From: Daedaleopsis sinensis
Taxonomy: Eukaryota; Basidiomycota; Agaricomycetes; Polyporales; Polyporaceae
Assembly: GCA_033807695.1 (NCBI GenBank)
Contig: CM066309.1
Span: 3,100,001 to 3,164,000 of the forward strand
Direction of reading: 5' to 3'
DNA length: 64,000 bases
A program made the translations under genes and the position numbers. Shown piece after piece: positions 45,117 through 55,726 of the stretch (positions within the stretch are counted from its first letter, which is position 1; each line of letters begins with the position of its first letter). Under the pieces are notes generated by a model. That model had not been told where the DNA came from. It did not search any database and saw only the letters and a program-made list of their open reading frames with translations.

Positions 45117-46326
45117 ATGTCGCCCTCATCCACCTCGAACCCCCAATTCGGCTTCTCGACCTCCGCCGAAGAGGTCGCCTCCGCGCTCGCGCCGCACATC
45201 GCCGGCAAAGTCGTCCTCATCACCGGGGTCACGCCCGGAGGGCTCGGCGCGCACTTCCTTGACGCTATCGCCCCCCACAAGCCGCGCCTGCTCATCCTCG
45301 CAGGGCGAAGCGCCCCCAAGCTCGCCGAGGCCGCAAAGGCCCCCACTCTCGCCGCAGCGGGTGTCGCGACGCGGACGCTCGAGCTCGAGCTGGGCTCGCA
45401 GGCGAGCGTACGGCGCGCCGCCGCCGAGGTGCTCACGTACGAGGAGCCACTGGACGTGCTCGTGAACAACGCAGCGGTAATGGCGTGCCCGTACGCGACA
45501 ACCGTGGACGGGCTCGAGCTGCAGTTCGGGACGAACCACATCGGCCACTTCTTGTTTACCTGCCTGATCGCGGAGAAGCTGCTGCAGTCGACCGTCCCGG
45601 GAGGTGGACGGGTGGTGAACGTCAGCAGTGACGGGCATCGGTTCAGTCCGATCCGGTTTGACGACATCGGGTTCTCGGTGCGTATACTCTCTCTGAAGTC
45701 GGAGAATGTGTCACTGAGGATAGATTTTGCAAATGGACATAGGGAGGGAAGACTTACGAGAAGTGGCGTGCGTACGGCCAGTCCAAGACGGCGAACATCC
45801 TCTTCGCGCTATCGCTCGCGGAGAAGCTGGGGCCAAAGGGCGTCAAGGCGTTCGCGCTCCACCCGGGCGGAATCATGACCAACCTCGGGCGGCACATGTC
45901 CGACGTGCAAACTGAATTGGAGACCCTCCGTGCGTCTCCTTGCTTGCGCCCGGTTCTAGTGGTTCATCTCGAGCTCATGCACGGTTTACAGGGGTTATCG
46001 ACGCCGAGGTGGGCAACACGGAGCAGGCGACTCGGGAGCACAAGTTCAAGACGCTCACCCAGGGGACTGCGACGCATGTCGTTGCCGCATTTGACCCCGT
46101 GCTCAATGGTATGCTTTTGCACACTTCGGTGACCTGTTGGAGCTTGTGCTTGTGCGTTTGGGCTGACTTCAACCCCTCTTGCTTTACAGAGCACAATGGG
46201 GCCTATCTGCAGGACTGCCAGATTGCGCCTATTGGGTACCCCAAGCCCTACGCGGCAGACAAAGAAAGTGCGGAGAAGCTGTGGAAGCTCAGCGAGGGGA
46301 TTGTTGGACAGACGTTCTCTTGGTAA
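45117..46326 (+). CDS. Short-chain dehydrogenase/reductase (retinol-dehydrogenase/WWOX-like)
   Basis: Exons 45117-45677, 45743-45929, 45992-46108 and 46190-46326 encode 333 residues. The Rossmann cofactor motif is TGVTPGGLG (TGxxxGxG). It is followed by the NNAAVM structural motif, the NVSSDG strand carrying the catalytic Ser region, and the active-site YGQSK (YxxxK). HPGGIMTNL follows, with the usual PG after the active site. This is a classical or extended NAD(P)-dependent SDR of the kind often annotated as retinol dehydrogenase-like in fungi. The actual substrate cannot be read from sequence. No signal peptide or membrane helix is seen, so it is probably cytosolic. Its 3' end faces that of DES1. 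Confidence 0.92.
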
Positions 46327-47105
46327 ATGGATGTAGAACAGCAGAATTTGAGGCTTACCGTGTCGATAGCATTTCTTCTATGTGGGTATTGCGATACCCA
46401 CTATCGTAAGCGTATGCGGGTCTCATTACAAGGTACGGGGCAAGCCGATGCGCCTTAATCGTTAATCGCTCCCCGACTGTGTCCAGCTGCGTCTGGCATG
46501 GTGTACTCCCTCTGCCATAATGCACGAGGAGCTTCGGTGGCCGTTCATGCCACTGCCGGGGCCTCCACCACCGCCGTGAGGCTCTTTTCGCACTACTGCG
46601 TCGGTTGGCTCGAGGACGATGATGGCAGTGAGCCCGACGCTGTAGATGAGTGAGCCCTTAGTACCTTTCCTATCTATATGGAACTCGAACTGACCAATGC
46701 GGGATGCAGACGCGGAAGGATTGCCCTTTGCCGGGATTGCAACAATGAGCTTGCGAATGCCCTGAAGAAAGCATGACGATCTACATGTGTCGACCCTTGA
46801 AAACGAATAGTCTGGAGTTGAAACCAAGCTAAAACAATAAGGCTAATGGTAACCGGGACTGTAGGGAGGCTGACCCCAGGCCGCATACCTCCAAGTGGCA
46901 TGTACTCATACGTGGAGACGGAGCTGGGCGTGCCTTCAAAAGTCTAGATAGGACGGGAGCCACGTTTGAGTTCGGTATCGTACTGGTCCGCACGTAAATC
47001 TCGTCCGTGTGTGATTAAGCGCGTCAGCGTAGATAACAATGAAAGACTACGAGGAGACTATACTAGTCTACATACTCCCGCGCATCGCTCGTGAGTCATG
47101 CCGAG
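46327..47105. other. Convergent 3' region
   Basis: It lies between the SDR and desaturase 3' ends. The minus-strand open frame around 46462-46827 has a Gly-rich stretch but no recognisable domain. No gene is called. Confidence 0.4.
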
Positions 47106-48635
47106 CTACTCCTTCTGGGTGTCCGACTCCGACGCCGAAGGGGTGCTCTGCCCGCTGTCGGCAGCGGCGCCGCCGCGGTCCTTGGGCCTGCGCTTGACAC
47201 GCGCAAAGATGCCAACCTCGGGGTCGCGAATGAAGTTCACGAGGACCATCGGCCAAGAGGGGTGTGACGGGATGGTGTCGTAAAACTCGGGTGCGAGCGC
47301 GCGGAGCGCGGGAAGACGCGTCCACGGCACGGAAGGGAAGTCGTGGTGCTCGTTATGGTAGCCCACCTGTGTGTATGCGCGTGAGTAATGCCGGGACCTG
47401 TGTGCGGACGAGGTAGATGCGAAGCATAGACCGTGGGAGGAGGGGAACGCACGTTGTATGCAAACACGTTCAGGCAGCCGTAGTACGAGTACGTCTCTTG
47501 CTGGAGGCCGTCCCAGACGTAGTGCTCCGCAATGAAGTGGCCCGCGAGCGGATGGAGGCTGCCCGCCCAGAAGCTGGACATGAGGAGGTATATGAGCGGG
47601 CTCTTGCCGAACGCAGTGACGAGGGCGTAGTCGAATACGAGCTGCGTCACGAGGTTCACGAAGTGCCACTGCGTGAACGCCTGCGTGCGCACGAAGCCGG
47701 GGCGGAGCGCATAGAACAGGATCTGGAAGGTGCTGCGCGCCGGTAAGAAAAGGGGAAAGTGGTCAGATTTCCTTTTGGTCTAGGCGTAGCGCGCAACATG
47801 AGAACATGCGACTAACGCGAAGAATACTTTTCCCAGCACGTTGTTGAGGCAGATGAGCTCAAGATTGGTGGGCAGGTCGGTATCAATACCATCCTCGCCG
47901 AGGAACTTGTGGTGCTCGATGTGGTATCTCTGAGGGATACACGGTCGGTTCACCAGGCCGCCTTGGAAAGTGCGTAAAACGTACCTTGAACGCGGCAGAG
48001 TATGGAATGCCAATTGGCAGGTTCGCGAAGACGGCGAGAGCTTTGTTGATGCGGGGACTCCTGAACGCGAGGTTGTGGGTGATTTCATGAATAGCGAGGA
48101 AGAGGTTGTGATTCGCAGTGCCTCCGATCACGTAGGCGGTGAGGAGGAATACCGGGGATAGTGGATGGTAGTTCCGTAGGAGAAGTGCGAGGCCAATTTG
48201 CATCGAGACAACCCCGAGCACAACCCATTTCGTCAAAGGTTCATAACCCATGAGTTTCGTGACCTATTGTTCACCGTTGGATCTTCTCTGCAATCCACTC
48301 CGGAGTAGCAGCGCAACGCACCTCTGGATGAGCCTTCATGATGGCCATGCGTCGCGTCCTGTGAGGCTCCTCCGTCATGAGCCATAGAAAGTCCGAGGGG
48401 TCCTGTGGGGGCGCAACATGAATCTTGCCGTCGTCTTCCGCCGTTGGCCTGGGAACCTCTGTCCTACGCGGAGTGCGGCCCTCGTCGAGCGAGTCCGCGC
48501 CACCAAAGTAGCTGAAGTCTACCCGGAGCGTGTCGAGATAGAGATTCGGAGATTAGCCATGGCATGTCCGACAGGGTGATTGAGTTGGGATAAGAGTGAG
48601 CACGCACCGACCGACTTCGCGGACTGCGAAACCAT
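47106..48635 (-). CDS. DES1: Sphingolipid delta-4 desaturase
   Basis: Six exons (48635-48608, 48518-48322, 48263-47985, 47929-47817, 47732-47453, 47366-47106) encode 385 residues. The N-terminus has MVSQSAKSVDFSYFGG, and further on DPSDFLWLMTEEPHRTRR, the conserved DEGS lipid-desaturase N-domain. The three histidine boxes are HEITH, YHIEHH and NEHHD. Other family segments are GTANHNLFLAIHE, GEDGIDTDLPT, HFIAEHYVW and NVFAYNVGYHNEHHDFP. The known reaction introduces the 4,5-trans double bond into dihydroceramide in the ER, using cytochrome b5 and O2. The di-iron boxes look intact. The C-terminal tail after GIFARVKRRPKDR is Ser/Gly-rich and variable. An internal ATG frame near 48460-48796 is a shadow, since the first exon is only 28 nt. 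Confidence 0.95.
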
Positions 48636-49095
48636 CCTGCCTGACTGTCGCGGACTGAGCTAGGCCACGAGGAGAGCGTGCGGCAAGAACCCAGACGAAT
48701 GTGGGGAAAAGCAGGGGGCGGATGGGGTAGAGAACCAGTAGATAAAGCAGCTATGCTTGCCAGATCCTGATCCTCTTTTCTGCTGGCATCTTCCACCGGG
48801 CCGCGCTAGAGCGCTGGAGTGTTAGGCACCCAAATCCGGCCTTTGCTTGGCTCTGTTGTCCAAAGGCTTGCGATCCTAACATGCACAAGCAGAGTCTAGC
48901 TCTCGCTTCGAACAACCTCGACTCACCTAGCCCGTTTGATCGATTGCCTTGCTCTATCATTGTCGTACGACCGACAGGATCCACTAGCTGTTGCATCGTA
49001 CCACAAGCCTTCTCATGAATCTGCACGAACTCGCATATGGCCATGGTTAACGAATAATCCACTTCCAGTGGTGTAGGCAACGTTCGACTTACGGA
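48636..49095. other. DES1 promoter side and tRNA 5' flank
   Basis: A minus-strand frame at 48751-49080 looks protein-like, and its middle has a GGCTAG-GTGAGT splice-donor-like site, but it matches no family that I recognise and no partner exon was found. It is not called as a gene. Confidence 0.4.
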
Positions 49096-49178
49096 GCCCG
49101 CCTAGCTCAATCGGATAGAGCGTCAGACTCTTACTAGGCGGAATCTGAAGGCTGCGAGTTCGACCCTCGCGGTGGGCT
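49096..49178 (+). tRNA. tRNA-Lys(CTT): tRNA-Lys (anticodon CTT) with a 9-nt intron
   Basis: The acceptor stem GCCCGCC pairs with GGTGGGC (one G-T pair), with discriminator T. The D arm is GCTC/GAGC, the anticodon stem TCAGA/TCTGA and the T arm GCGAG-TTCGACC-CTCGC. The anticodon CTT is at 49130-49132. Nine bases (49134-49142) sit between positions 37 and 38 and are read as the intron. A T5 run about 10 bp downstream would end Pol III transcription. An identical copy lies at 52234. Confidence 0.95.
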
Positions 49179-50405
49179 AAGAACATTTTTGAACCCGCGA
49201 TCGGCCCCGTTTTCGCCAGTCACACTCAGACACAAGAAGCAAACGATGACAGATATCGCGGATGTTGTGGTGCGCTGGCTAGGTATGTGCGGGTTTCTTT
49301 AGGTTTGAAGGTAGTTGATGTTCGGTTCAATGTGAATGTTGTACCCATTTCAGCATCGCTGGATCGCTGGTCATGGGCTATCTCAATGGAGCTAGCGTCT
49401 TCGATGATTCCAGCGCCATCATAGCCGCAGATGATTCATACAAGGGCAATTTGGAGTAGGTACAGGCCAGTCGGTGGCAAACGTCCGCAGGTGGTCTGGC
49501 TTTGACACAAGATGCGCTCTGTGGGTGGACGGGATCATAGTGCGAATCTGCCTCAAGCTTGATGCGGGTGATGAACTTTCGACGAAGGTCTACGAAGGTG
49601 AGTCTGCACTAAGGCTTACCAAAGTGTCGCATAATGGACTGTTTATTCCACTCTTTACAGGACGGCGGCGAGCAGAGCCGTTGCACGTACATCAGCCATG
49701 GTAGCGTCAACACACAGTGCTATGTATCGTGTCTATACGCAAGCATCTGACCGAAGTATCCATGCACGGTTGCGGCCACGATCGACTATTGTCAGCCGCA
49801 TCCATCCATATCATAGGCGGCGTCGAATGACCTCATCAAATATACTTCGCGTACTGCCGCGAGAAGACCGCAAGATGGACATTGGCACTGCGGGTGAGAT
49901 GCAGCCCCGTCTCGCCAGCATTCGGACACCAGGATCATCGATCCTACGATCGCAACCCGGGATGTTACGGCGCTTCTAGGGTATGGATCTCTTCATGGAA
50001 TGAGTCGATGTTCGGTTCAATCTGAACGGTGTCCTCATTTAGCAACATTAATTGGACTACCTCGATGTGCAGGAGAGTCTGTCGCCCACGGAGCTCGCCG
50101 CCGTTCGTCATACCTACCTAATTAAATGACAGAGTGCCAGTAGAAGGTATCAACATTCATGTATTTCGTTTGCAACCACATTACGCACATTAATCTCGCT
50201 TGTTACATGCTCATGTTGTGGTCCCGAGCCGAGCGCGAAGAATGCAAAACGTATCTCGCGTCTACGTTGCAAGACCGGAACCTGTATAAGTAGTCTCCGC
50301 CCTCGACTGCCAACGGACCATCCCAAGCACCACACAAGCATCTTAATCGCCTACTGCCTCATCGCATCTTTAGTCGCTTTCAACTTCACTATCCATCTAC
50401 TCACC
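49179..50405. other. 1.2-kb region with a local imperfect repeat
   Basis: A GATGTTCGGTTCAAT block ending in a 3' splice-like CATTT(C)AG occurs at about 49318 and again at about 50007, suggesting an old duplication of roughly 690 bp. No domain-bearing gene was recognised. A TATAAG-like element near 50284 precedes the small secreted protein. Confidence 0.4.
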
Positions 50406-50739
50406 ATGAAGTTCGCATGCACGTCCAACGTCGTCGCTCTCCTCCTCTACACGGTGCTCGCCGGGGCGACTGTCGTTCCGACCGAGACCGAGCCAGGCGA
50501 GTTCTTTCCTTCTATCTACCGGGAACTGGTCCCATACTGATGCTGCCTACTCCCATTAAGAGCCTGAGGTGACCACGGAAAAGCTGGTCAGCGATCGGCC
50601 GATACCCGACAGGCTCTATGGCAGCCTGCTGGGGGGGAACGATCTCATTTACGGCCTGGACGGCGCGCTGGGGGCTGGCAGCCTGCTGGGGGAACACGGG
50701 CTGCGGGGGGGCCCCGTTGGCGGTGCTGTGAACCTCTGA
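50406..50739 (+). CDS. Small secreted protein, unknown function, with a GC-AG intron
   Basis: Exons 50406-50496 and 50561-50739 encode 89 residues. Exon 1 gives a signal peptide (MKFACTSNVVALLLYTVLAGA) and then TVVPTETEPEPE. Exon 2 encodes a Gly/Leu-rich mature part with the repeated phrase GSLLG (YGSLLGG, then AGSLLGEHG) and a Gly-Gly-rich end. To join the frames, the intron must begin with GCGAGT, not GT; the nearest GT alternative breaks the frame. GC-AG introns are a known minor class. The protein has no Cys after the signal peptide, so it is not a hydrophobin or Cys-rich effector. It is preceded by a CT-rich leader and a TATA-like element about 120 bp upstream. The function is unknown. 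The alternative is a decayed gene, but the open frame and signal peptide argue for a real one. Confidence 0.6.
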
Positions 50740-52233
50740 GTGGCCGGGACGCTGAGATCAGAACAGGTGGGGCGCTCGAGAGTCCCGTCGACATGGTCGA
50801 GGTGCTGACTGCCATCTATTTCGGCAGAACCTGGTACACACGAGACCGCCGATGGACGGAGAGTCGCGTGGGAGGCACTCGGAAGTAACAAGCTCGAGTT
50901 CCTGAGGAGTTGAAGCCGCCGGAGGAAGGGTTTAGCATGCTAGTAGTAGTGCCGCTGTTCTGAAATGGTATCGTCGTTCCAGTGAATTTACGGGCTTCTC
51001 TCCGGCTCAGACATCGTGGGATAACCTAAGGAACTCTGCCGCATCCTGCGACTATCTTCTGACCGCTGAACTTGATTGAACTGCGCTCCTGTTGAGGGCT
51101 AGAGCAGCGGACTGTAACGGCCAATGTACTAGAACCGAGACGTACAGCCTACTGATAGATGGTAGAGGGCCAACTTTGGGTCGTCCGTAGCGTGTCCGGC
51201 TGGTCTGGGTCGAGAAATCCAATTTGATTCTTATTGTGATAGGCGGATTTGAGCTCTGAGACGACGGACCTCTCAAATCACTCCGAGCATCCTGTGCTCT
51301 TGACTTGTGAGTAAAGTATTGCTGGAGATTGCATAAGTATGAATAACAACTTGAATAGTCAGAGAACGTAAAGGACTTGCTGACAAGTGTTTTCTATACG
51401 GGAGCTTGATCAGCTGAGTATGTAGCAGACTGGACTCGGAGCTCGAGTCTCCGACCTTGACTGAGGTGCAGATTCCAAACCTGGTAAACATTCAAGCATT
51501 TCGGGGGTAGTACGTTGCATGCACTGGCAGTACATGACGAAACGTTGCCAACAAGCTCCCTAAGCGCAACCCCGGAGATGGCCTACTCCGATTGGTAGTC
51601 GTCAATACCGTCAAAAACTCGCAAGTCTCGAGTGATGCAAGATCAGTTCGCGCACGCCTGTCGCGCCAAAATGACTGTCAGAGGTGTAAACCGTTCTGGA
51701 CGCTACCCTTGAAGGTGGTCCGGAGGGAACTCACGGAAGATTGGCAGCGAGTCTTTGTTAGTATGTCTCATACCGCTATGGGTCAAGTGGTTTATGAAGG
51801 TAACTTGTAGTAAGAACCTCGGTGCCTTAGCGACTCGAACGTCACGAAGAAGGACGTACCGGCGGATGTCGTTGACTGGGGTCGGGATTCATGGTATCAT
51901 TGAATGGCTGAAGACCGAGGACTCACTGGATCTCAGAGTTCAACGTTGCAACGTTCATTCCGGGCCTTAAGATTGCTGCAGCCCTTGGAATAGATTTGCT
52001 GGCCGAGTCGAAGCTTGAAACTCACTGCTTGTCGAGTTCTGAGCGGCGAGTGAGTCCTTCTAGCCTATCAAAGAAGCCCAACGAATGCCAGAGGAGTAGA
52101 TATACTGTACAGTGTAGAGCAACATGATCACTTCATGTAAGTAAAAATGTCCAATACGGCGCGTCGATGAGTGGGGTTTGCAGTACCGCAAAATGGCCAC
52201 GAAGTTATGTGCACGTGGGGTTATCCTGTTACA
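50740..52233. other. 1.5-kb gene-free region
   Basis: No conserved domain, RNA gene or mobile-element protein was recognised on either strand. Confidence 0.45.
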
Positions 52234-52316
52234 GCCCGCCTAGCTCAATCGGATAGAGCGTCAGACTCTTACTAGGCGGAATCTGAAGGCTGCGAGTTCG
52301 ACCCTCGCGGTGGGCT
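52234..52316 (+). tRNA. tRNA-Lys(CTT): tRNA-Lys (anticodon CTT), second identical copy
   Basis: All 83 bases match the gene at 49096, including the 9-nt intron (52272-52280). The flanks differ on both sides apart from CTAA after the gene, so the duplication is old or the genes are kept alike by gene conversion. A T5 run follows within 7 bp. Confidence 0.95.
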
Positions 52317-52339
52317 AATAGTTTTTGTACTTTTCATTT

Positions 52340-52973
52340 GACGGCGTCGAAGTTGCCGATAAATGGATACGGACTCATATGGCCACAGTGAGAACATGCA
52401 AGAGCTCGACGGCGAGTTCCTTACCGCCGTGAGTCTCAGGTCAATGCACTCGGCGTGGTCCACAGTATCACCGCTTCCTTCCCCTCCTCCGCGCGTCCAC
52501 TGCCAGCCTGAAGAAGGTTGTCGTGCTCGGCACGCCCGGTGCTGACTCGCGATTCACGCGGGCATCGCGAACATGACCGCGTATGCCATGTCGAAGGCCG
52601 CGGCACTCATGGCGATGACCAAATGGGCGATCAAGCTCAAGGACGAAGGTTTCGTCGTCGTCTCCCTCTCCCCGGGGCTAGTCGACACGACGGATACCAT
52701 TGGAGAGTCTGGCAAGTACCTATCCTCCCCTCCAGTACACATGCAGTTTCTGCTAGTAGTGCTGACCGTGACCGCTACTGTAGGTGACCCCGAGACGAAG
52801 GCTCTCCTCAAAGCTATCGGGGACGACCTCGCGCAGCCCAAGAGCGGAGCCCCGTTTGTCCTCCAAAGCTCTGCGGAGTCGGTCGCAGACCAGCTCAATG
52901 TTGTCGATACGCTGAAGCTGTCGGACAACGGCTTGCTGTTGGCGCACACAGGAGGAGAATGGGTAGGATGATC
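52340..52973 (+). pseudogene. 5'-truncated, frameshifted short-chain dehydrogenase
   Basis: The C-terminal half is well preserved: GIANMTAYAMSKAAALM (containing the active-site YxxxK), TKWAIKLKDEGFVVVSLSPGLVDTT, an intron (about 52713-52781), then SVADQLNVVDTLKLSDNGLLLAHTGGE to a stop at 52969-52971. Upstream pieces ELDGEFLTA, VNALGVVHSITA and LKKVVVLGTPGADSRFTR are in different frames, and the junction after SRFTR has lost bases. No cofactor-binding N-terminus (TGxxxGIG) is present. It is therefore a broken gene starting right after the tRNA. The SDR gene beginning at 63848 may be a related intact copy (inference, since only its N-terminus is visible). Confidence 0.75.
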
Positions 52974-54032
52974 GTTCTCGTTTCATTTAGCAGAGGTCGT
53001 CCCGTCGGCTCACGCCCGGCGTTGAGGCCTGAAGAACGGTATCATTGGGCGGCGGTCTTGATGGCAACCAAAATCAAGGACATTCAATGTTCACATACTT
53101 GGGCTATGTAACTGGTGACCGACATGCATGGCCTTCCTTCAAGTTTCAACTGTATGCGCGGGGCCGTACCTAGTATCTACGCCTACCGAACTTCAGATGA
53201 AACATAGCGACGTCCGAGGCTGTGATCCTGCGAGCGGTCTGAGCAACACTACTACTCGGTGTAGCAGTGAGGTCTGCGAGAAAGCTGATTTCTTCTCAGG
53301 ATCGCATTACCAATATGGTCACAGCATTTACAAGCACGCCGTTTACTCTCTACTAGTATACGCTGTCGACTGTCAGGTATGTGATGTAGTATGTTTGCAG
53401 CATGATGGTACTCACTGGTATAATCTGAATACGCTGGCACGTTTGTAAGCTTATACAGTACGGTCTGGTACGTCCATTCTAGTCGATCGCAGGTTCGCCG
53501 GCACTGACCGTGCTGGTTCGGTTCCCAGAATTCCGTTGACTAGTCCTACATGATGTTTATCCGCAGACCTGAAAATGTGACCGGCTCAAATGCCATCTCA
53601 GTTTAAGGCACCTCAATTGATTACCCAGGCCACGGCAGATATGTACGTACCGCAAAAGACTCATCTGCGACTGAACGGTCACCATCGGGCGGTCCTTCTA
53701 ATATAATCTGCGTGCAGCCGGCTGACTATGCCCGTGCCTCTCCCATCGCAGATACAGTCATCTATCATCCTGACCCATCAATGCAGGTGCGGCGTTGTCT
53801 CTCCAGCGCACCTTCATTCAGTCGGGATATAGCCGAGATGCAAGCGACCGCTATAAAGCCTTCTAGGTGGCGGCGCTCTTGGCTCCTCGTTCGTTTCTTC
53901 CCTGCGACTTCTCCATTTTTTGCGATCCGCGATCGCCCCCAGAGCCATCGACTTCTTTTCTTGCGACCCGGTGTCTGCCAGCAACACCTTTTTCATTACG
54001 CGTAGATCGCTTCATCACGACCACGACCAGTC
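52974..54032. other. Promoter side of the second CBM19-like gene
   Basis: No gene was recognised. The right end contains the leader and TATA box of the gene at 54033. Confidence 0.45.
53852..53857 (+). promoter_or_regulatory. TATA box of the second CBM19-like gene
   Basis: TATAAA lies 175 bp before the ATG at 54033, followed by a CT-rich tract typical of fungal transcription start regions. Confidence 0.45.
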
Positions 54033-55726
54033 ATGAAGTTCCCTGCCCTCGTCACCCTCGCGATGGTTCTCTCGGTTTCAGCCCGCCCACGCCCAGACTT
54101 TATGCGCCCTCGTAGCGCGGACACGGAACTGCAGAATGGACAGGACGCCATTGCTGAGAAGTGCTGTAATCCTCATGCGCTCAATGAATATACACTGACT
54201 AATATGGTACAGCAATCGCTTCAAGACGCTGACAGCGAACTCACCGTGTACTCATGGCGAAACCGCCTGTGTCAACGACAAGTTCGCGGGGTGTGTTGGC
54301 ACAAAATGGGCTCTCCAGTCATGCGCCGGTGGTCTCATGTAAGAGGCCGTCCATGCTACTCCCACCTCACCATCATGACTTATGTCGCCAAATACGAACA
54401 GCTGCGCGTCACTCCCGAACTCTGGCACACCTGGCACGACTCTAGCGTGTACTACCGCGGCCGACCGCGATTCTCGCATCGCGGCCACTGGCGCCAAGAT
54501 TGGGTCTAACAACAACCAGAACCAGAACACAGGCTCTGGCAAGGCAGCCACTGCGAAGCCTAGCGCGGTCCCGAATACTACCAAGGGCACCGGCACCGGC
54601 AAGATCACCCAGCCTTCAACAAAGTCCAGTGCGACTGGCAAGGTCTCTTCCGTTGCGAGTGCGACTGCCAAAGTCTCCAAAGTGACCAGCGCGACTGCCA
54701 AAGTGTCTACTGTAGTCAGTGGGACAGTCCAAGTCACCACGGCGATCAGTGCACCTGTCAAAGCTACCCAGGTCGGCGGCAGCATCACGATCACTGAGGG
54801 GAGCACACAGTCGACCGCGACCCCGAACGCCAATGGCGACAAGGGCGGAGACAACGCCGCCAACGGGACCGCCACTGGTGGCCAGGTAAGCACGTTCAGA
54901 CTTGTCGTATTCATACATGTTTGACAGCTCGTGTAGGCCGGCGACAACAGCGATCCCCAGAAGTCGCTCACGCTCTCTCCTGCCTCGATTCAACCGGCGT
55001 ACAGCAACGACGGCAACGCCGAGTGAGTCGATTAATTTCCAGGCCACACGGTGCTTCGAGCCCTTGCTGACGTGCGCCCACAGCCCCTCCGCCGGCCAGG
55101 AGCCCTCGACTACGTCCACGAACAACTTCATCAACTTCTGCCTCCAGTTCCCCGACACGCCCCAGACAAACGGGCAGCAGGTGCTCGAGGGCTCGTGCAA
55201 CCAAACCCCGATGGGCGTCATCGTCGCGCAGTCCAAGATGCCGGCCGCGAAGTTCCAGAACCCGGCGAACGGGGAGACGATCCCGGCGAACAAGAACTTC
55301 ACGATCTCCGTGCTCATCCGCAACATGGAGCTCGGACACTTCACGAACCCGAACACGGCGTACCACATGGCGCCGCAGCAGGTGAACCTGCAGGGGCTCG
55401 TCAAGGGCCACTCGCACGTAACCGTGCAGAAGCTCGCGTCGCTGAACTCCAAGGAGCCACTGGACTCGCGCGAGTTCGCGTTCTTCAAAGGCCTGAACGA
55501 CAAGTCCGAGAACGGCGTGCTCTCCGTCGTCGTGCCCGGCGGGCTCCCGAAGGGCTTCTACCGCGCGGCGACGATCGTCGCTGCGGCCAACCACCAGCCG
55601 GCGCTCGTCGCCGTCGCCCAGCGCGGGTCTCTCGACGATATGGTCTAGTGAGTAGTGGTCTAGTGCTCCACTGTGCAACGACGAACCGCGGGCTGACGGG
55701 CATTTTCTAGCTTCACTGTCGCATGA
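54033..55726 (+). CDS. Secreted protein: CBM19-like domain, Thr/Lys-rich linker and conserved basidiomycete C-terminal domain
   Basis: Six exons (54033-54160, 54213-54338, 54402-54885, 54937-55022, 55084-55647, 55711-55726) encode 467 residues. A signal peptide is followed by LQNGQDAIA and a CBM19-like module: ACVNDKFAGCVGTKW, LQSCAGGLICASLPNS and a final LACTT. The linker has repeats of the SATAKVS kind. The C-terminal 200 residues (SLTLSPASIQPAYSNDG, NNFINFCL, TNGQQVLEGSCNQTPMG, GHSHVTVQ, FAFFKGLND, GFYRAATIVAAANHQPALVAVAQRGSLDDMVYF) match a widespread basidiomycete secreted domain. That domain is often mislabelled as ribosomal protein S17 in databases. Its function is unknown. The last exon adds only five residues. 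The CBM19-like half is shared with the gene at 29.3 kb. A cell-wall or extracellular role is inferred. Confidence 0.9.

Noticed and set aside
48751..49080. 109-codon minus-strand frame between DES1 and the tRNA
   Set aside because: It contains a donor-like site, but no acceptor, downstream exon or family match could be assigned.
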